Counted from the stretch's first letter, positions 24,189-35,798 are shown. The stretch: 64,000 bases of DNA from Gremmenia infestans (GCA_032629725.1 JAFEVB010000020.1:270501-334500), one strand, 5' to 3'. A program made the numbers and translations. Notes: generated by a model not told the origin, from the letters alone.

Positions 24189-25579
24189 ATGTTATCCGAA
24201 GGCCTTATCACGTCGATTCGTGCCCAGCCGAAGTCTGCCAATACGGCCATTGCGAAAGATGTCGGCATATATCTACACGAACTACACCCAACGCACACGA
24301 TCAAATCCTCATTCAAGAAGAGCTCCACACCAGTGAACTCGCTGGTTGCAAGCTCAACCCACATATTCGCTGCACAGGCCGACAAAGCGGTTGTCCATGT
24401 CTATTCGAGGGAGCGGGGAAATCAAGAGGCTTTGATATCGTTTCCAGAGAGAATACACAGCCTAGCGCTGGTGGGGGATGGCACCTTGGTGTTAGGGACC
24501 GCTGAAGGGAGGATTATATTATGGGAGGTGAGCATCATTGCTCCTGTATAAGAAAGAAGTCCACTGACTCCATTTAGGTTTGTACCGGCCGGCAAGTGTC
24601 AACTCCAGCTGCCCATCTGCAAACTGTCTCCTGCCTAGCTGCAACCCAATTACATTTGGTTACCGGCTCCGAAGACTCGAATATACATGTTTGGTCGATC
24701 CCACGCCTTCTCTCTCTAAACTCAAGCGAAACGCAACAACCCCTTCGAAGCTTATCCAACCACCGAGCGGCCATAACATCTCTTGCTATTGGCCACAGTT
24801 CAAGCTCAACAAACATCTGCGTTTCAGCGAGCAAGGATAACACAATAATCGCCTGGAACTACCACACTGGGGACTTGCTTCGAACATTTCTGCTCCCGTC
24901 AACGCCACTTTGTCTAGCTCTCGATCCGTGCGATAGGGCTGTGTATGCTGGTTTTGAAGACGGCTCACTGCAAGGTATCGAGTTCAGCCAGCCAAACTCA
25001 ACCATAAACCCTCTGTACGATACCACCTTGCAGACGACACCAGTACAGATTACAACCCCCCCTTGGACGTCGCCATCTGAGCCAGGTGCAGCATTATGCA
25101 TTGGTCTTAGTTATGATGGAACATACCTTTTCTCGGGACATGCGACTGGCAAGATTGCCCAGTGGGACACTGGTCGGCGTGCCTTCTCATCAGAGCTTTC
25201 GGATCTGAATGCTCCTGTTACCAATCTTCTCATGTCATCGCCCTTCCCTCCAAAGAGATTGACTCGGGCAAGTACAGTGGTTAAACCTAAGCTCGGTGAG
25301 GGTCAGTATGTTTTTACTGCTCAATTGTCTAAATCCACGGCTAGCAACAACAAATTCGGTCGCGCCGTCGAGACCCAAGGGCTGCCCGCAGACTTGCTCG
25401 AGGATGCCATAGCCAGATTCTCCCAGCCTGCCAGTACTTCTACACATGCCGCATCTTCAAGCGGAGATGAAAAGCTTCGCCAAGAGAACGCAGAGCTTTG
25501 GATAGTCGTGAATGAACAGAGAGCCCTCCAGAAGAAGACTTTTGAGAAATATACAAAGCTCAAATCTGGTGGGTCCTGA
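24189..25579 (+). CDS. IPI3: Ipi3/WDR18-like WD-repeat protein, Rix1 complex
   Basis: Two exons, 24189-24527 and 24578-25579, flank a 50-nt intron (GTGAGC...TTTAG) and encode about 446 residues. WD-type blades are visible as repeated hydrophobic-Trp-acid ends: GRIILWEV, SNIHVWSIP, NTIIAWNYHTGDLLRTF, GKIAQWDTGRRAF. The order of repeats and the C-terminal helical tail (QENAELWIVVNEQRALQKKTFEKYTKL) match Ipi3, human WDR18. In yeast Ipi3 works with Rix1 and Ipi1 and the AAA ATPase Rea1 to remodel pre-60S ribosomes and process ITS2 in the nucleus. A single-copy housekeeping gene is expected. No defect seen. The start is the first ATG of the open frame, giving MLSEGLITSIRAQP. Confidence 0.88.
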
Positions 25580-25678
25580 GAAATTGTGGGCATTGTTTCA
25601 GGCCGTGCTTCATCTGGCGTCCGTGCCTTTAACGCATTTGACCTCTAGCATGTCGAACCCGCCAGCGGAGTCCAGACA

Positions 25679-25748
25679 GTGCCATGTGGCAGTCACCATT
25701 GTTTATTTACGTGCCATGTGGCAGTCACCATTGTTTATTTACGTGCCA
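25679..25748. repeat. 32-bp tandem repeat, two copies plus 6 bp
   Basis: A 32-bp unit at 25679-25710 (starts GTGCCATGTGGCAG) is repeated without change at 25711-25742, followed by GTGCCA of a third copy. Each unit contains TGCCATGTGGCA, a near-perfect palindrome. Identity of the copies implies a recent duplication. It sits in the 587-bp gap between IPI3 and the sedolisin gene. Confidence 0.9.
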
Positions 25749-26166
25749 AGGCTAAGATCTGACTTCCACATACCATCAACTCGAGAGATAAGCACATTTT
25801 GTGTCTTCAAGTATCGCAGTTGATTTACAGTACTTTATTCGTGGGATGCGAAAGCTTGCTTTGGTGTCCCGAGCACTCTGCTCTGCATAAGGTGGGTCCT
25901 TCGGGGATTTGTCTATGCGATTGCGTGGCAAGAGCGATTTGCAAACAAAACGCGTCTCACTGAGTCCGCGAGCCTTAGCAAGATTTACGGCAACACATAA
26001 TGAGAAACCCTCAGCCCGGGACTGCCACTATCCTCGTGATCTGAGTTTCAGTACAGTCATACTGGAATATTACATAGCACATCCCACATTATGTAGCAAT
26101 ATATGGACGAGATCCGTCTTGAAATCATGAAATAAGGTGCTCTAACTTAGCATTGGCAACATTGAC
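25749..26166. other. upstream region of sedolisin gene
   Basis: This is about 400 bp of promoter-like sequence. The short open frame at 25909-26130 has no conserved content. I cannot place a TATA box with confidence. Confidence 0.5.
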
Positions 26167-28137
26167 ATGCGTGCTCAGGATGTTGTTCAAATACTTGCTG
26201 CCCTGGTGGTAGCAGTGTCTGCATCTCCAATATCAACAACGCGCCATGTGGTACACGAAAGTCGATCGGCCCCTCCATCAGATTGGTCCAAGCAAGGTCG
26301 CCTACATGCAACATCTGCCATTCCAGTGAGGATAGGACTTGCTCAGCGGAATTTGCATCGCGTGGACGAGTTCATCGACCAGGTCTCGCATCCATTCTCC
26401 AATTATTATGGCAAACATTGGTCAGCAGCACAGGTGTCAGAGACATTTTCGCCCAGCCCGGAGACCATCTTTGCGGTCAAATCTTGGTTGCATGGCTTTG
26501 GGATTGAGCCCAGCCGGATAAGAACGTCAAAGTCGAGGAGTTGGATCGAATTTAATGCTACAGTGGGAGAGGCTGAAAGCCTTCTAAAAGCTGAATACCA
26601 CATGTACAATCATCATGCTGGTCACAAACATGTTGCTTGCGAGGAATATAGCATCCCTGCCCATCTCATGGATCACATCGATATCATAACGCCAACCGTT
26701 CACTTCGATAAGAAGATTGGTGCTCCTCGGCGGGTACAAACCCATGAGCGACTACCAGACCCATTGTACAACCTTAACAGGCGGGAAGTCCAAACCTCTT
26801 CTGGTATACTTGGATCTGCAAGTGATGCGTCAAATCCAAAGCAGGGTAATGAGGTGAAGAATGCTTTGATGACTTTAGATAACTGCGACACAATGATTAC
26901 TCCCCCTTGTCTACAGGCGCTTTACAATGCTCCACCTGGAAAGAAAGCGGGTAAGAATAACACTTTGGGAATCGTGGAATTCACTCCACAAGCATTTCTA
27001 CAGTCTGACATGGACATGTGGTTCAAGGAATTCGCACCTGATGTCAAACAGAAAACGCCAAGTACGAATCTAATCGACGGAGCCATTGTCCAAAATACAA
27101 GCGAGAGCTTCAGCGTCAATGGCGAATCGTCCCTTGATCTCCAGTACGCCATGGCACTCATCGCGCCGCAACAAGTAACCTTGTACCAAGTCGGTGATAC
27201 TGTTGAATCAGGGAGCTTCAACAACTTCCTTGATGCCATTGATGGAAGCTACTGCACGTTCGAGGGTGGCGGCTCCAAGGATTCAAATGTAGATGGGCAA
27301 TATCCTGATCCACAACCTGGGGGCTTCCAAGGACCCCTTAATTGTGGTGACTCTACTTCAACGAAAGTTATTTCAATTAGCTACTCTTCCAACGAAGCCG
27401 ACTTGACATCAAAATACGTTCAACGACAGTGCATGGAATACATGAAGCTTGGACTGCAAGGAGTTTCTATTCTCTACTCGTCTGGCGATTCCGGGGTAGC
27501 TGGAAATGGCGGAACTTGCATCGATCCTCAAACTGGAGCTTTTAACAACGGGTCCACTGGAAAGTTCAATCCATCGTTTCCGGGAACGTGCCCATATGTC
27601 ACGTCTGTTGGCGCTACCCAGGTCCTGAACGGGTCCTCAGTCCGCGCACCAGAAAGTGCCTGCGAAAAGGTCATCTTCTCCGGTGGAGGCTTCAGCAATG
27701 TTTTCCCGATGGCTTCATATCAGAAAAACACCATGTCGTCATTCTTTGCTCAGAACAAAATCCCCTACGGCGCAGAACGATTCAACAACTCTCAAACTGT
27801 CCGGGGATATCCTGACGTGTCTGCAAACGGTGCTAATTACGTCGTGGCTGTTGATGGGAAATTCTCTCTTACTTTCGGCACCAGCGCCAGCTCGCCGACC
27901 TTTGCATCCTTGGTGAACATGATCAACGAAGAAAGAATGGCTGTGGGGAAAGGACCAGTGGGATTCTTGAACCCGACGCTATATGCAAACCCCCAGGTTT
28001 TGAACGATATTACAACTGGAGGAAATCGTGGTTGTGGGACGCCGGGCTTCAATTCGACGAAGGGGTGGGATCCGGTGACGGGTCTGGGAACGCCTAATTA
28101 CCCCAAAATGTTGAAGTTGTTTATGAGCTTGCCTTGA
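26167..28137 (+). CDS. secreted sedolisin-family (S53) serine peptidase
   Basis: A single 656-codon exon. It begins with a signal peptide (cleavage near ASPISTTRHVV). A long pro-domain (about residues 35-190) contains HPFSNYYGKHWSAAQV, typical of S53 propeptides. The catalytic domain shows GESSLDLQYAMAL (Glu and Asp of the Ser-Glu-Asp triad), YSSGDSGVAG (oxyanion Asp) and FGTSASSPTFASLV (catalytic Ser). The calcium-site region near the C-terminus (LNDITTGGNRGC, GWDPVTGLGTPNY) is present. Sedolisins are acid-active; fungal members include tripeptidyl-peptidases that release tripeptides from extracellular protein. Exact specificity (endo- or tripeptidyl-) cannot be settled from motifs. Length and all key residues are normal. 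Confidence 0.93.
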   Translation: MRAQDVVQILAALVVAVSASPISTTRHVVHESRSAPPSDWSKQGRLHATSAIPVRIGLAQRNLHRVDEFIDQVSHPFSNYYGKHWSAAQVSETFSPSPETIFAVKSWLHGFGIEPSRIRTSKSRSWIEFNATVGEAESLLKAEYHMYNHHAGHKHVACEEYSIPAHLMDHIDIITPTVHFDKKIGAPRRVQTHERLPDPLYNLNRREVQTSSGILGSASDASNPKQGNEVKNALMTLDNCDTMITPPCLQALYNAPPGKKAGKNNTLGIVEFTPQAFLQSDMDMWFKEFAPDVKQKTPSTNLIDGAIVQNTSESFSVNGESSLDLQYAMALIAPQQVTLYQVGDTVESGSFNNFLDAIDGSYCTFEGGGSKDSNVDGQYPDPQPGGFQGPLNCGDSTSTKVISISYSSNEADLTSKYVQRQCMEYMKLGLQGVSILYSSGDSGVAGNGGTCIDPQTGAFNNGSTGKFNPSFPGTCPYVTSVGATQVLNGSSVRAPESACEKVIFSGGGFSNVFPMASYQKNTMSSFFAQNKIPYGAERFNNSQTVRGYPDVSANGANYVVAVDGKFSLTFGTSASSPTFASLVNMINEERMAVGKGPVGFLNPTLYANPQVLNDITTGGNRGCGTPGFNSTKGWDPVTGLGTPNYPKMLKLFMSLP

Positions 28138-28255
28138 TGGCTTTGAATGCTTTGTTTCGAGGACCTCCATACCTATAGAATAATCAATCAATCATGCAAC
28201 CTAAAATTTCCATGCCCATGCTCCACTCCACATGCATTCCATTTCCATTTCCACA

Positions 28256-28876
28256 TCATGCCTCCAAATCCTTCACAAGCACAACACTCATCCTCTCACA
28301 CGCCCCAACAAGCTCTTCATCTAACCCCCTCGCTCTTGCTCTAAACGCCTCATACTCTTCCCCGCTTGCCCACCCCGTGATAACCACCCTCTCCGGCTCG
28401 CCCTCATCTTCATCACACCTCTTTCCCTCAAACACATCATACGTCTTCCCCTCTCCCTTTACCTTCATCGCCATCTCTTCTTCCACCGCCCGTCTATACC
28501 TCCCCACAAATCCCCCTCCATCCTTCCCACGCACCCGCATAATCCCTAGCACTGGCGCATCCGGCACTCCCTTTCCCTCTCCCTCGCCAATCTCAACATG
28601 CACACCCCACCGAAACTCCAACCCATCTTCCTGCGGCCCCAAAATCTCGTCCTTCAGCGGCGAGCTGAGGAAATCTCGGTGTGCGGTGACTGAGGGCCAG
28701 GATCCGAGGATGTAGATTTCGCCGGAGGGGGAAGTGGGCGTGTAGAAGCGGGAGTGTGTGGGGTGGACGCGTGAGGCGAGGAGAGTGCGGACTTTTTGTA
28801 GGGAGATGAGGATTGCGGGGTCTGTGGGGAGGGTTGGTGGTCTGGATTGGAGGAGCGTGAGTTCTAGGATGGGCAT
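28256..28876 (-). CDS. ABM-like dimeric alpha/beta-barrel protein, hypothetical
   Basis: An intronless 206-codon ORF. The N-terminal half (ILELTLLQSRPP...FYTPTSPSGEIYILGSWPSVTAHRDFL) resembles antibiotic-biosynthesis-monooxygenase/stress-response barrel proteins, and a second such half may follow (VLGIMRVRGK...VVITGWASGEEYEAF). No catalytic residue can be assigned. It lies tail-to-tail with the sedolisin gene, with stop codons about 120 bp apart. There is no signal peptide, so it is probably cytosolic. The assignment rests on fold-like patterns, and function is unknown. Confidence 0.6.
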   Translation of the reverse strand: MPILELTLLQSRPPTLPTDPAILISLQKVRTLLASRVHPTHSRFYTPTSPSGEIYILGSWPSVTAHRDFLSSPLKDEILGPQEDGLEFRWGVHVEIGEGEGKGVPDAPVLGIMRVRGKDGGGFVGRYRRAVEEEMAMKVKGEGKTYDVFEGKRCDEDEGEPERVVITGWASGEEYEAFRARARGLDEELVGACERMSVVLVKDLEA

Positions 28877-31455
28877 TTTTGTTTGTGGTGGGGAATCACT
28901 AGGGATGTGATATTGGATTTGGGGTTGAGATATTTTTAGGGGACTAGTAATTGTGGCAGGAGGTTGAGACTTATGCTCAGGTAAGTGATGTGATGTTGTA
29001 GGTAGTGCTTATCCCGGGTGATGTGAGCAACTTGTGAGCTTCACGTGATTGACCCCCTCTGATAAGAATACTTAATACGGATTTTTGAGAGAGTTTAAGG
29101 GGGATTTAAAAACCTGCTATTCTATCGCCAGCTAACTACGCATCTTCACCATGCCATTGAGCTTTCTTTCTTCTCCAATCCGGGGATACACAGCTAATAG
29201 AGAGCACGTGATATATTCATCTCGCTTACATAAAGCTTGCTCTTCTCTTCTCTCTTTCAAAGCTCACCAGGTTGTAGCTCTCCTTTTTAGACAGAAAAAG
29301 TTGCACAGCGCTAATTGATATGCATTCATTTCAATGCCCCCGACGACTATGGAGCTTCAAATATGTACCGCTTCCTCCCACGACAACTACCACGTCTTGC
29401 AGTTAAGATGTAGGATAAGGCCAAATGTCTCTGCGACAAGGACTGGGGGGTTGCTGGTATGAAAGGAGACCAACACCAACGATACGTCCTTCGAGATAGT
29501 TGTGTCTATGGCTAGTTGGATGCTCGTTGGTTGCCCGCTTTGTAGGAACGAGAACTTCATGTTCATGTCAAGGAGTGCACGCTCGATATCTTTCGTTACA
29601 TGACCATGGACGCTTTGCTACCTCGTGCTGTGACTGGCATCCTGAAACCGTATCTGGTGTCGTTGTCGAACTCGTTGTCGAACAGGTGGCACGTTATTGG
29701 GATCCATAAGAATACTCTGCATTTTATCAAGAAACGCCCGGAAGGACTGGCATACAACGATGACAGTCTAGATAAGCGATGGATGGTTCTGATGACTACA
29801 GTTCGTGGCATATCCGCTTTGCGCAGATGGAAGGAGCCCCTCGGCACTAGATCCGATTCTATCGCCTCTTACATTCTGTCGATACAGTTCGCCACGACAT
29901 TCAGCACACGCTACGTCCTGACCTACCTCGCTCAACATATTCTTTACTGATGCTGCGGAGGGAATCGTTGAGGTCTCCGTGAGGAAGTCGAACACGTCTA
30001 TACCGAACATATCCATGACTAGATGAAGCAAATCCTTAGCAAACTCTACCAAACTCATTCAGTCATTGAAGATTCTCTCGGATACTCCTGACTGATGGGA
30101 CATGGCTCGTGGCGCAAGGCCGTTGCGAAAGGCGGCCTCAAAGACGAAGAGTCCGGCATGAAGATCCCCTGCGGTGGCATGATCGGGTTTGATTTCTGCA
30201 CTTGCCATCAAAAATCTATGAACAACCCGACAAGTGCGATGTGTTCCGATTCTCGCGCCCGCGAGAGGATTACACCGTGCAGCATTCGGTCGATCTGACC
30301 TCAGGAGAGTACTTGCGGATAGAAAGTCTCGAATACACTTACTCCCGGAGCGACAAGCGACGTTTGTTAGTGTTTCGTATAAGAAAACATCCTTGGTAAG
30401 TTCTCACCCCAATCTTCCATGGAGCTAAAGCTGCTTCTTGCATATATAATTATCATATATGATATGCTAGAATTTCAATGCGTGGTGAGCCATACTCTAG
30501 GGGATCTCCCTGTAGCTTGTCGAGCAGATGGCATCCATATGAGAGGAGATTACAGAGCCGTGGTAAGTCCTACGTGTTGTAACGTATGTATTCCTGTCGT
30601 TGGAAGGCTCTGAGCATAAGGAGCATAAACATGTGGATCGGATCTTCTGAGAGCCTCGTACTCGGGTTCCCCAGTCTACGCGACAGTGCGGCACCAATAA
30701 AAATATATTGCAACCACCAGTATAGATTCGGACATAATGTCTACATCAAGGCAGCACTATGGAATTATGTCTACTGCCTTGAAAGCAAAGGGAGTAGGCA
30801 AGTCATATCACTACGCCAAGGACCGAATAGAGCCTCACAAGGCCCTCGCCATGAATAGTGGCCAGTTCTGAAGAGGCCCCCAACAAGGGTACCTGATCAC
30901 TCAATTGTCTAGGGCACTTGTATGCTTTGTGGGGCTCGAAGGATCATTACCATTCATCAAAGGGGTGCGGACAGCGGGGTAGTAACACATAGCCTATTCA
31001 AATCTCCTCAACAATATTCAAGTAGGCCATTGAACCATCCATCCCCAATCACTCAGGATGACTCGAATCAAGCACATGGTTCCAATTAAACTTTAGACTG
31101 CTATACTAAGCTCGACCAGAGTATTCCTCCTGACTGACCACCTACGAACGGCCGCCTGCATTCAGCTGGAACCTGGATATTAAGCTACCAATACTGGGCT
31201 GTTCGAATAACCTTACCCACGAAACATCTTCGACGTGGTATTTATTATTGGAAGCTTCTTCTGATTACAGCCAATCTGGGACCCCTTTTCAAAACAAATC
31301 GTTGAGGAAAGCCGCTCCGACTTCTTGAATTGGCTACTCAGCTCACATTGCTCAACTCGCATAACTTGTAAGTCTTATGTTCTGTCGGATATTGCCCCGG
31401 TAAACCATGTACCAACCAAGAAACTGATCTTTTATAAGCTTGCCGTTCAGAAAAG
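28877..31455. other. gene-poor region with short ORFs
   Basis: This is 2.6 kb with no gene I can support. Overlapping open frames of 60-120 codons occur at 29500-30400; one at 30202-30399 ends SGEYLRIESLEYTYSRSDKR and looks more protein-like than its neighbours. The pattern could be a decayed gene whose frames are scattered, but I cannot name it. The remainder (30430-31455) shows nothing notable. Confidence 0.5.
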
Positions 31456-32109
31456 ATGCTCCATCGCCTTCCTTGTTCGCCTACCCGGTCTCGAGGACCC
31501 ACGAGATGGCCTCCAATCCTGTACTTTTCTAGCATTGGCGCGAAATCTCCACGTCCCTTGTTGCCTATCACTACGTCCCTTTGGGCAAAAGAACCTCTAA
31601 AGATCGTAACTTTCACCGATCCCTGGAAGCGCAACTATCTTTCCTCCTTGAAGGATGTTCTTCGTGGAACGATCCGGCCATCGAGAGCAGGTGTAGTGCT
31701 ATTCTCGGCACTCCCAGCTAAATATCTGAAAGTTTATATTCAGACAATTTACGAAATCAAACCTCACCTTCCAATCAAGAGCCACAACTTCTTCCCCTAC
31801 CTACACAGTTATAAGGGCGGGGCGTCTAGTCGAGTATGTTTAAAAACCCGACCAACACCCGCTTTAGCTCGAGTAGGTCGCATCATCGAGGAGGACTTGA
31901 AAGAACGATTGCCTCGAGCTATGATGAATAAGCTCGCACGCATCGACTGGAATCAGGAATTAACGACTGACATTGACTCTGTAATGCGAACACGAGAAGC
32001 GCTGAAACTCGCGAAAGACTTCAGGAGAACCTTTCGCGGAGGTATCAACCTCGGGAACTTCACCGAAATAGGGATTTTCACGTGGGAGGACCGCGAGCTG
32101 CTTGCGTAG
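31456..32109 (+). CDS. orphan ORF, basic hypothetical protein
   Basis: A 217-codon open frame whose later part (residues about 45-217) has a coherent amphipathic composition: PLKIVTFTDPWKRNYLSSL, IIEEDLKERLPRAMMNKLAR, MRTREALKLAKDFRRTFRGG. It is strongly basic. I do not recognise a family. The first 40 residues look non-coding, so the true start may be internal or upstream across an intron. It may be a lineage-specific gene or a fragment of an older element. Confidence is modest because nothing but openness and composition supports it. Confidence 0.4.
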   Translation: MLHRLPCSPTRSRGPTRWPPILYFSSIGAKSPRPLLPITTSLWAKEPLKIVTFTDPWKRNYLSSLKDVLRGTIRPSRAGVVLFSALPAKYLKVYIQTIYEIKPHLPIKSHNFFPYLHSYKGGASSRVCLKTRPTPALARVGRIIEEDLKERLPRAMMNKLARIDWNQELTTDIDSVMRTREALKLAKDFRRTFRGGINLGNFTEIGIFTWEDRELLA

Positions 32110-32562
32110 ATCTTCCTATATAGACCCAATATAACTGGACTGGGCCACTGCGTCTCAGTGTGTAGTCAGCCCACTGTTCGGCATGAACAACCCTGTATTT
32201 CGACTTTGTATTGGAGTTTCGCAGCTGATGATGGGCATACTGGTTGGTGGCTTAGATGAAAAGGCCCTTCCTAGGCATAAGTGAGCGATTGCAAAGATAT
32301 GCTAAGTATTTATATTAGTAATGTAATATTTGTTCGAAATGCACTCCTCCAAGCGCGCAGAGGAATACCTTTCCCCACTCCTTGATGAGCTGCATATTAA
32401 ATTCTCTCTTAGCAACGAACAGAAAATTGGCATATTGTTCCTCTTATATCTATGATTACTAAGACAACCATGTTCAATATCTACACTAATAATCATACAC
32501 GAAATAGCACCGAAAAACAAAGAAAATACCACTCTCCTCTCTACCGAGACGCATAAAGCTGA
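32110..32562. other. convergent intergenic region
   Basis: This is 450 bp between the orphan ORF (+) and the SnoaL-like gene (-). I see nothing in it. Confidence 0.6.
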
Positions 32563-33226
32563 TCAAGTTGTCGAACAACCGACACCGACAGGTCCAGGAA
32601 CCAACGCAGTCCTCTCCATGGTGTAATTGTACTGCCCGAGTTCATTCTGCGCCAAAGCCTGATAGATCAGATAACTATCGAGATACGCGCGCATCTCCAC
32701 AATCTTCCAGTCCTTGTTCCAGCGACTGATCCACGCAAACCGATTGTCGTACAAGAGGCCTATATAATAAAATACATGTAAGCCGAGCTGCCCCCTATTA
32801 ACGTGTGTACAAGGATACGGTAGACTTACCATTCTTCAGGTACCCGAGCCCGTGTAGCTCCTGCACGCTCCACTCCTCCTCTCCGCCGCCAATGACGTGC
32901 GTGAGATTCAGACTGAATGGCCTGTTGGGATCCGCGAGGGAGTTTAGCCGTACGATGCTGTCGGTGAGGAACACGGTGCGGTTGTGGAAAGAGCCGGCGA
33001 GAGGGTGCGTGCCCATGAGTGTCCAGTAGACGTCGAGGGCGACGTTGGCGAAGAACTCGGTGCCGTCGGCGTTATTCAGCAAGTCGAACAGTGTGGTAAT
33101 GTAGGCTTTGTCGGGATAGCAGGTTTTCCGTGCTGAAGTGTCAGAGGAGTTTGTGGTGGTACCAGTGACCAAGGTTGATAGATATCCTACCAGGACGGCG
33201 CTGCGGAAGCTGGAGAAGCGAACCAT
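32563..33226 (-). CDS. secreted SnoaL/NTF2-like protein
   Basis: Exons 33226-32830 and 32759-32563, separated by a 70-nt GTAAGT...ATAG intron, encode 197 residues. An N-terminal signal peptide (MVRFSSFRSAVLVGYLSTLVTG) is followed by a SnoaL-like/NTF2 cone-fold pattern. This includes FFANVALDVYWTLMGTHPLAG near the start and, after the intron, LLYDNRFAWISRWNKDWKIVEMRAYLDS, a typical final beta-strand pair of this fold. The short C-terminus is unremarkable. Fungal secreted members are common and mostly without known substrate. The ATG at 33226 is chosen because it begins the signal peptide; the open frame upstream lacks support. Confidence 0.75.
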
Positions 33227-34635
33227 GCTGTATAATTTGGTCTGGAGGAGTTTGTTGTGAGGCTGGTATAAAGATGGTATGAGATGAGAGTATAATAGCT
33301 TAACTTCTGGCACTGCGTATTCCTTTATATATTTTGTGATCTGGTCAGGACTAAAATACTTACAAGTAATCCTTTTGGTAAGCTTCTTTGACACCAGAAT
33401 AGAAGGCGGAAGACGATGCGAGACAACGCAACTTCAGAAAAGTGCACAGAGTAAATTCCAAAAGAAACGACTAAGGCATTCCGATGTTTCTATTTGAGTT
33501 ATAGTATCATAGGCTACCCCGCAAAAGCGGTGATTTGGACCATGAGGTTTGAGTTAGGGCTATGTCACTCTTTAATTTGCCTCAAATGGATTTAATGTCA
33601 TATCAGGTTCAGACCTTGGAGAAGGTATTGATAGTTCGTAATTAGGTGAAACGAGAGCTCCTCGCCCCTATTACCCGAAATGGTTTAGGCGAACGGTACT
33701 GAAAAATCACTGCACAGTAAGCCCTACATCACGGCTTCGAGGGATTGAACAGCTCCAAATTGTCAACCCGACTTCTCTCTATCTTACCTCTTCATTGGCA
33801 TCAATTAAATTTCCAACACAGCGGGATCTGACGTTTATGTAACCAGAACATTTTGCCATGGATTGCGCTGACCAACATGCCTAGAGATACTCCTTACTCT
33901 GCTTGTAGCGCCCGATACGTGAAGGCCAAGTCTCGTAGATACGATCCTATAGAATTCATCCTGTCTGATGAGACATTGCTGTCGGTTTGAGTATGATGAA
34001 GCTATGACATACTGTCAAAGATATGTCAAAGCTTGTACGAAGTAAGCAACGCTTCCTCGCAAGTTGCAAGCGGACATGGGAGTTCTAGAGAGATTGGTTT
34101 ATATAAATCTCTTGCAGTTGGGGGAAGAGTGAAAAGATGTTGGCGACCTCTGAGCGGCAGCATGACTTAAACTTCAGGCCCTGCCGCCAAGTGAAAGAGT
34201 TTAAGTGGGCACAAGTCGTTGGCTCCCATTAGGACTTCCATCAAACTACCTTGGCATCTTTTCATGTTATTAAGAGTCATGTATCTTGACGCGGAAGCCC
34301 TTTGATATGGAGTTTGTCTATTATAAGTGTGAAAGGATTTCACGAGAAACTTCATAGAATCGACCTCCAAAAAGTTTTTCGGGTAACATTCTTTCGTATT
34401 TGAACCATTGTAGATATGCTCCATGAAGTGGACAAAGTGGCTATTCTTCTCTACCCCCGTATCCACTCGCGCTTCCGCATCTACTTCCATGGTCTCGGAG
34501 TCGATACTGCCAAAATTTACAAGGTTTACGCTGGATAGAAAATTCATATTCAACGTCAATGCTATGCTTGCGCAGACGAGACCCCTAGCTTCTTATAAAG
34601 GGCAAATCCTCTATAGCCCCCGGCATAGTACAACA
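33227..34635. other. intergenic region, no supported gene
   Basis: This is 1.4 kb. A 130-codon open frame on the minus strand (34559-34167) has no conserved pattern or codon-like periodicity that I can see, so I do not call it. No repeats noted. Confidence 0.55.
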
Positions 34636-35604
34636 TCACTGCTCCGCCTGCCTTTGAAATTCAGACAGTGTCCACTTCACACCCTCAACGATGAAATCCG
34701 GCTCCGTCAAATGCACATTGTGTCCACTATTTGCCACTTCGATGAAGCGAGACTTCGTCGAAAGCAGCAATATCTCAGATTGCAGCGCCCGATCTTTTAC
34801 ATCCCACGTACTCAGCAGGTCTCGAAACCAAATCTCCTGGGCATCATCACAGTTGCCTCGAGCCAGGCCTGCATTCAAGAGCTTTTCAAGATGCACCCTA
34901 TTATCACCTTTGACGATGCAGACAGGGTGGTCACCAAGAATGGGGGTCTCTCTGTGTAGCTGAGCCTTGGCTTTCAAGACGGGGTGGCTTTTGGGGTACT
35001 CAGTGATTTCTAGATCGGCTTGTCGCCGGTGTTGTTCCGTGCCCTCGATATCTTTATAGATGCGCCATTCATCGCCAGTGAGATTGTGTGCTTGTGTTAT
35101 GCCCGTCGCATCATCGTAGTCGACGCCGGTCATGAGGTCTGACAGAGCAATCGGCCGCCAATCCAGGACTTCAAGCGTGCGTTCCTGATTTGCGTCGACG
35201 AATACCATTCCAACTACGTCTCGAGGACGCAAGGCCAGAAACTCCCTGCTGAGAACACCACCCCATGAATGAGCGACGGTGATATAGGGTGGCAGTATAT
35301 TTGCGGCTCTTAGAAGCAGATCAAGCTCTTTGGCAATCGTTGTCGCTGTTGGCTTCTCAGGTGAACACTCACTTCCTCCATATCCCGATCGCTCGTATTG
35401 TAGGACTCGAGTAAAAGGCAATAGTCCGCGACGAACGGCGGCCCAGCCTGCCGTGCTACTTGTCAAGCCTGGTATGATGATTACTAGCGGCTCGCCGGCT
35501 TTGCGATCTGGACCACATACGGTCAACCATAGCTTGTGGCTGCCAATACTGACGGGTCCTGATTTTTGACCGACATTCCAATCATTAGGGGGATCTGTAG
35601 CCAT
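34636..35604 (-). CDS. alpha/beta hydrolase
   Basis: An intronless ORF of 322 codons from the ATG at 35604 (MATDPPNDW); the frame is open further upstream, but that part lacks family similarity. An oxyanion region (LVIIIPGLTSSTAGW) precedes LQYERSGYGGSE. The nucleophile elbow AHSWGG gives Ser, DANQER lies in the usual Asp neighbourhood, and SGHNVHLTEP gives the catalytic His. The fold is alpha/beta hydrolase (Abhydrolase_1 type), an esterase/lipase or epoxide/haloalkane-type enzyme; substrate unknown. No signal peptide, so it is intracellular. Length is normal for the fold. Confidence 0.85.
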   Translation of the reverse strand: MATDPPNDWNVGQKSGPVSIGSHKLWLTVCGPDRKAGEPLVIIIPGLTSSTAGWAAVRRGLLPFTRVLQYERSGYGGSECSPEKPTATTIAKELDLLLRAANILPPYITVAHSWGGVLSREFLALRPRDVVGMVFVDANQERTLEVLDWRPIALSDLMTGVDYDDATGITQAHNLTGDEWRIYKDIEGTEQHRRQADLEITEYPKSHPVLKAKAQLHRETPILGDHPVCIVKGDNRVHLEKLLNAGLARGNCDDAQEIWFRDLLSTWDVKDRALQSEILLLSTKSRFIEVANSGHNVHLTEPDFIVEGVKWTLSEFQRQAEQ

Positions 35605-35798
35605 AATAGAAAATGTTGGAGAAAGGTTGGTGAGGCCAAAAATGCAAGATATATATTGCCGACTACGGAGTAGGCGACCGTTGTCAGGTGACAAGCAGTA
35701 AGTTTGTGAAGTAAAACGAAGAAACCCCTACCAATTGCAGGCACATCTTTCACACAACAGAGAGGAGAAATCACTATACCATTCGTTATTTGGGGTAT

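Noticed and set aside
34167..34559. 130-codon minus-strand open frame
   Set aside because: No signal peptide, motif or conserved block; it is likely a chance open frame in intergenic DNA.
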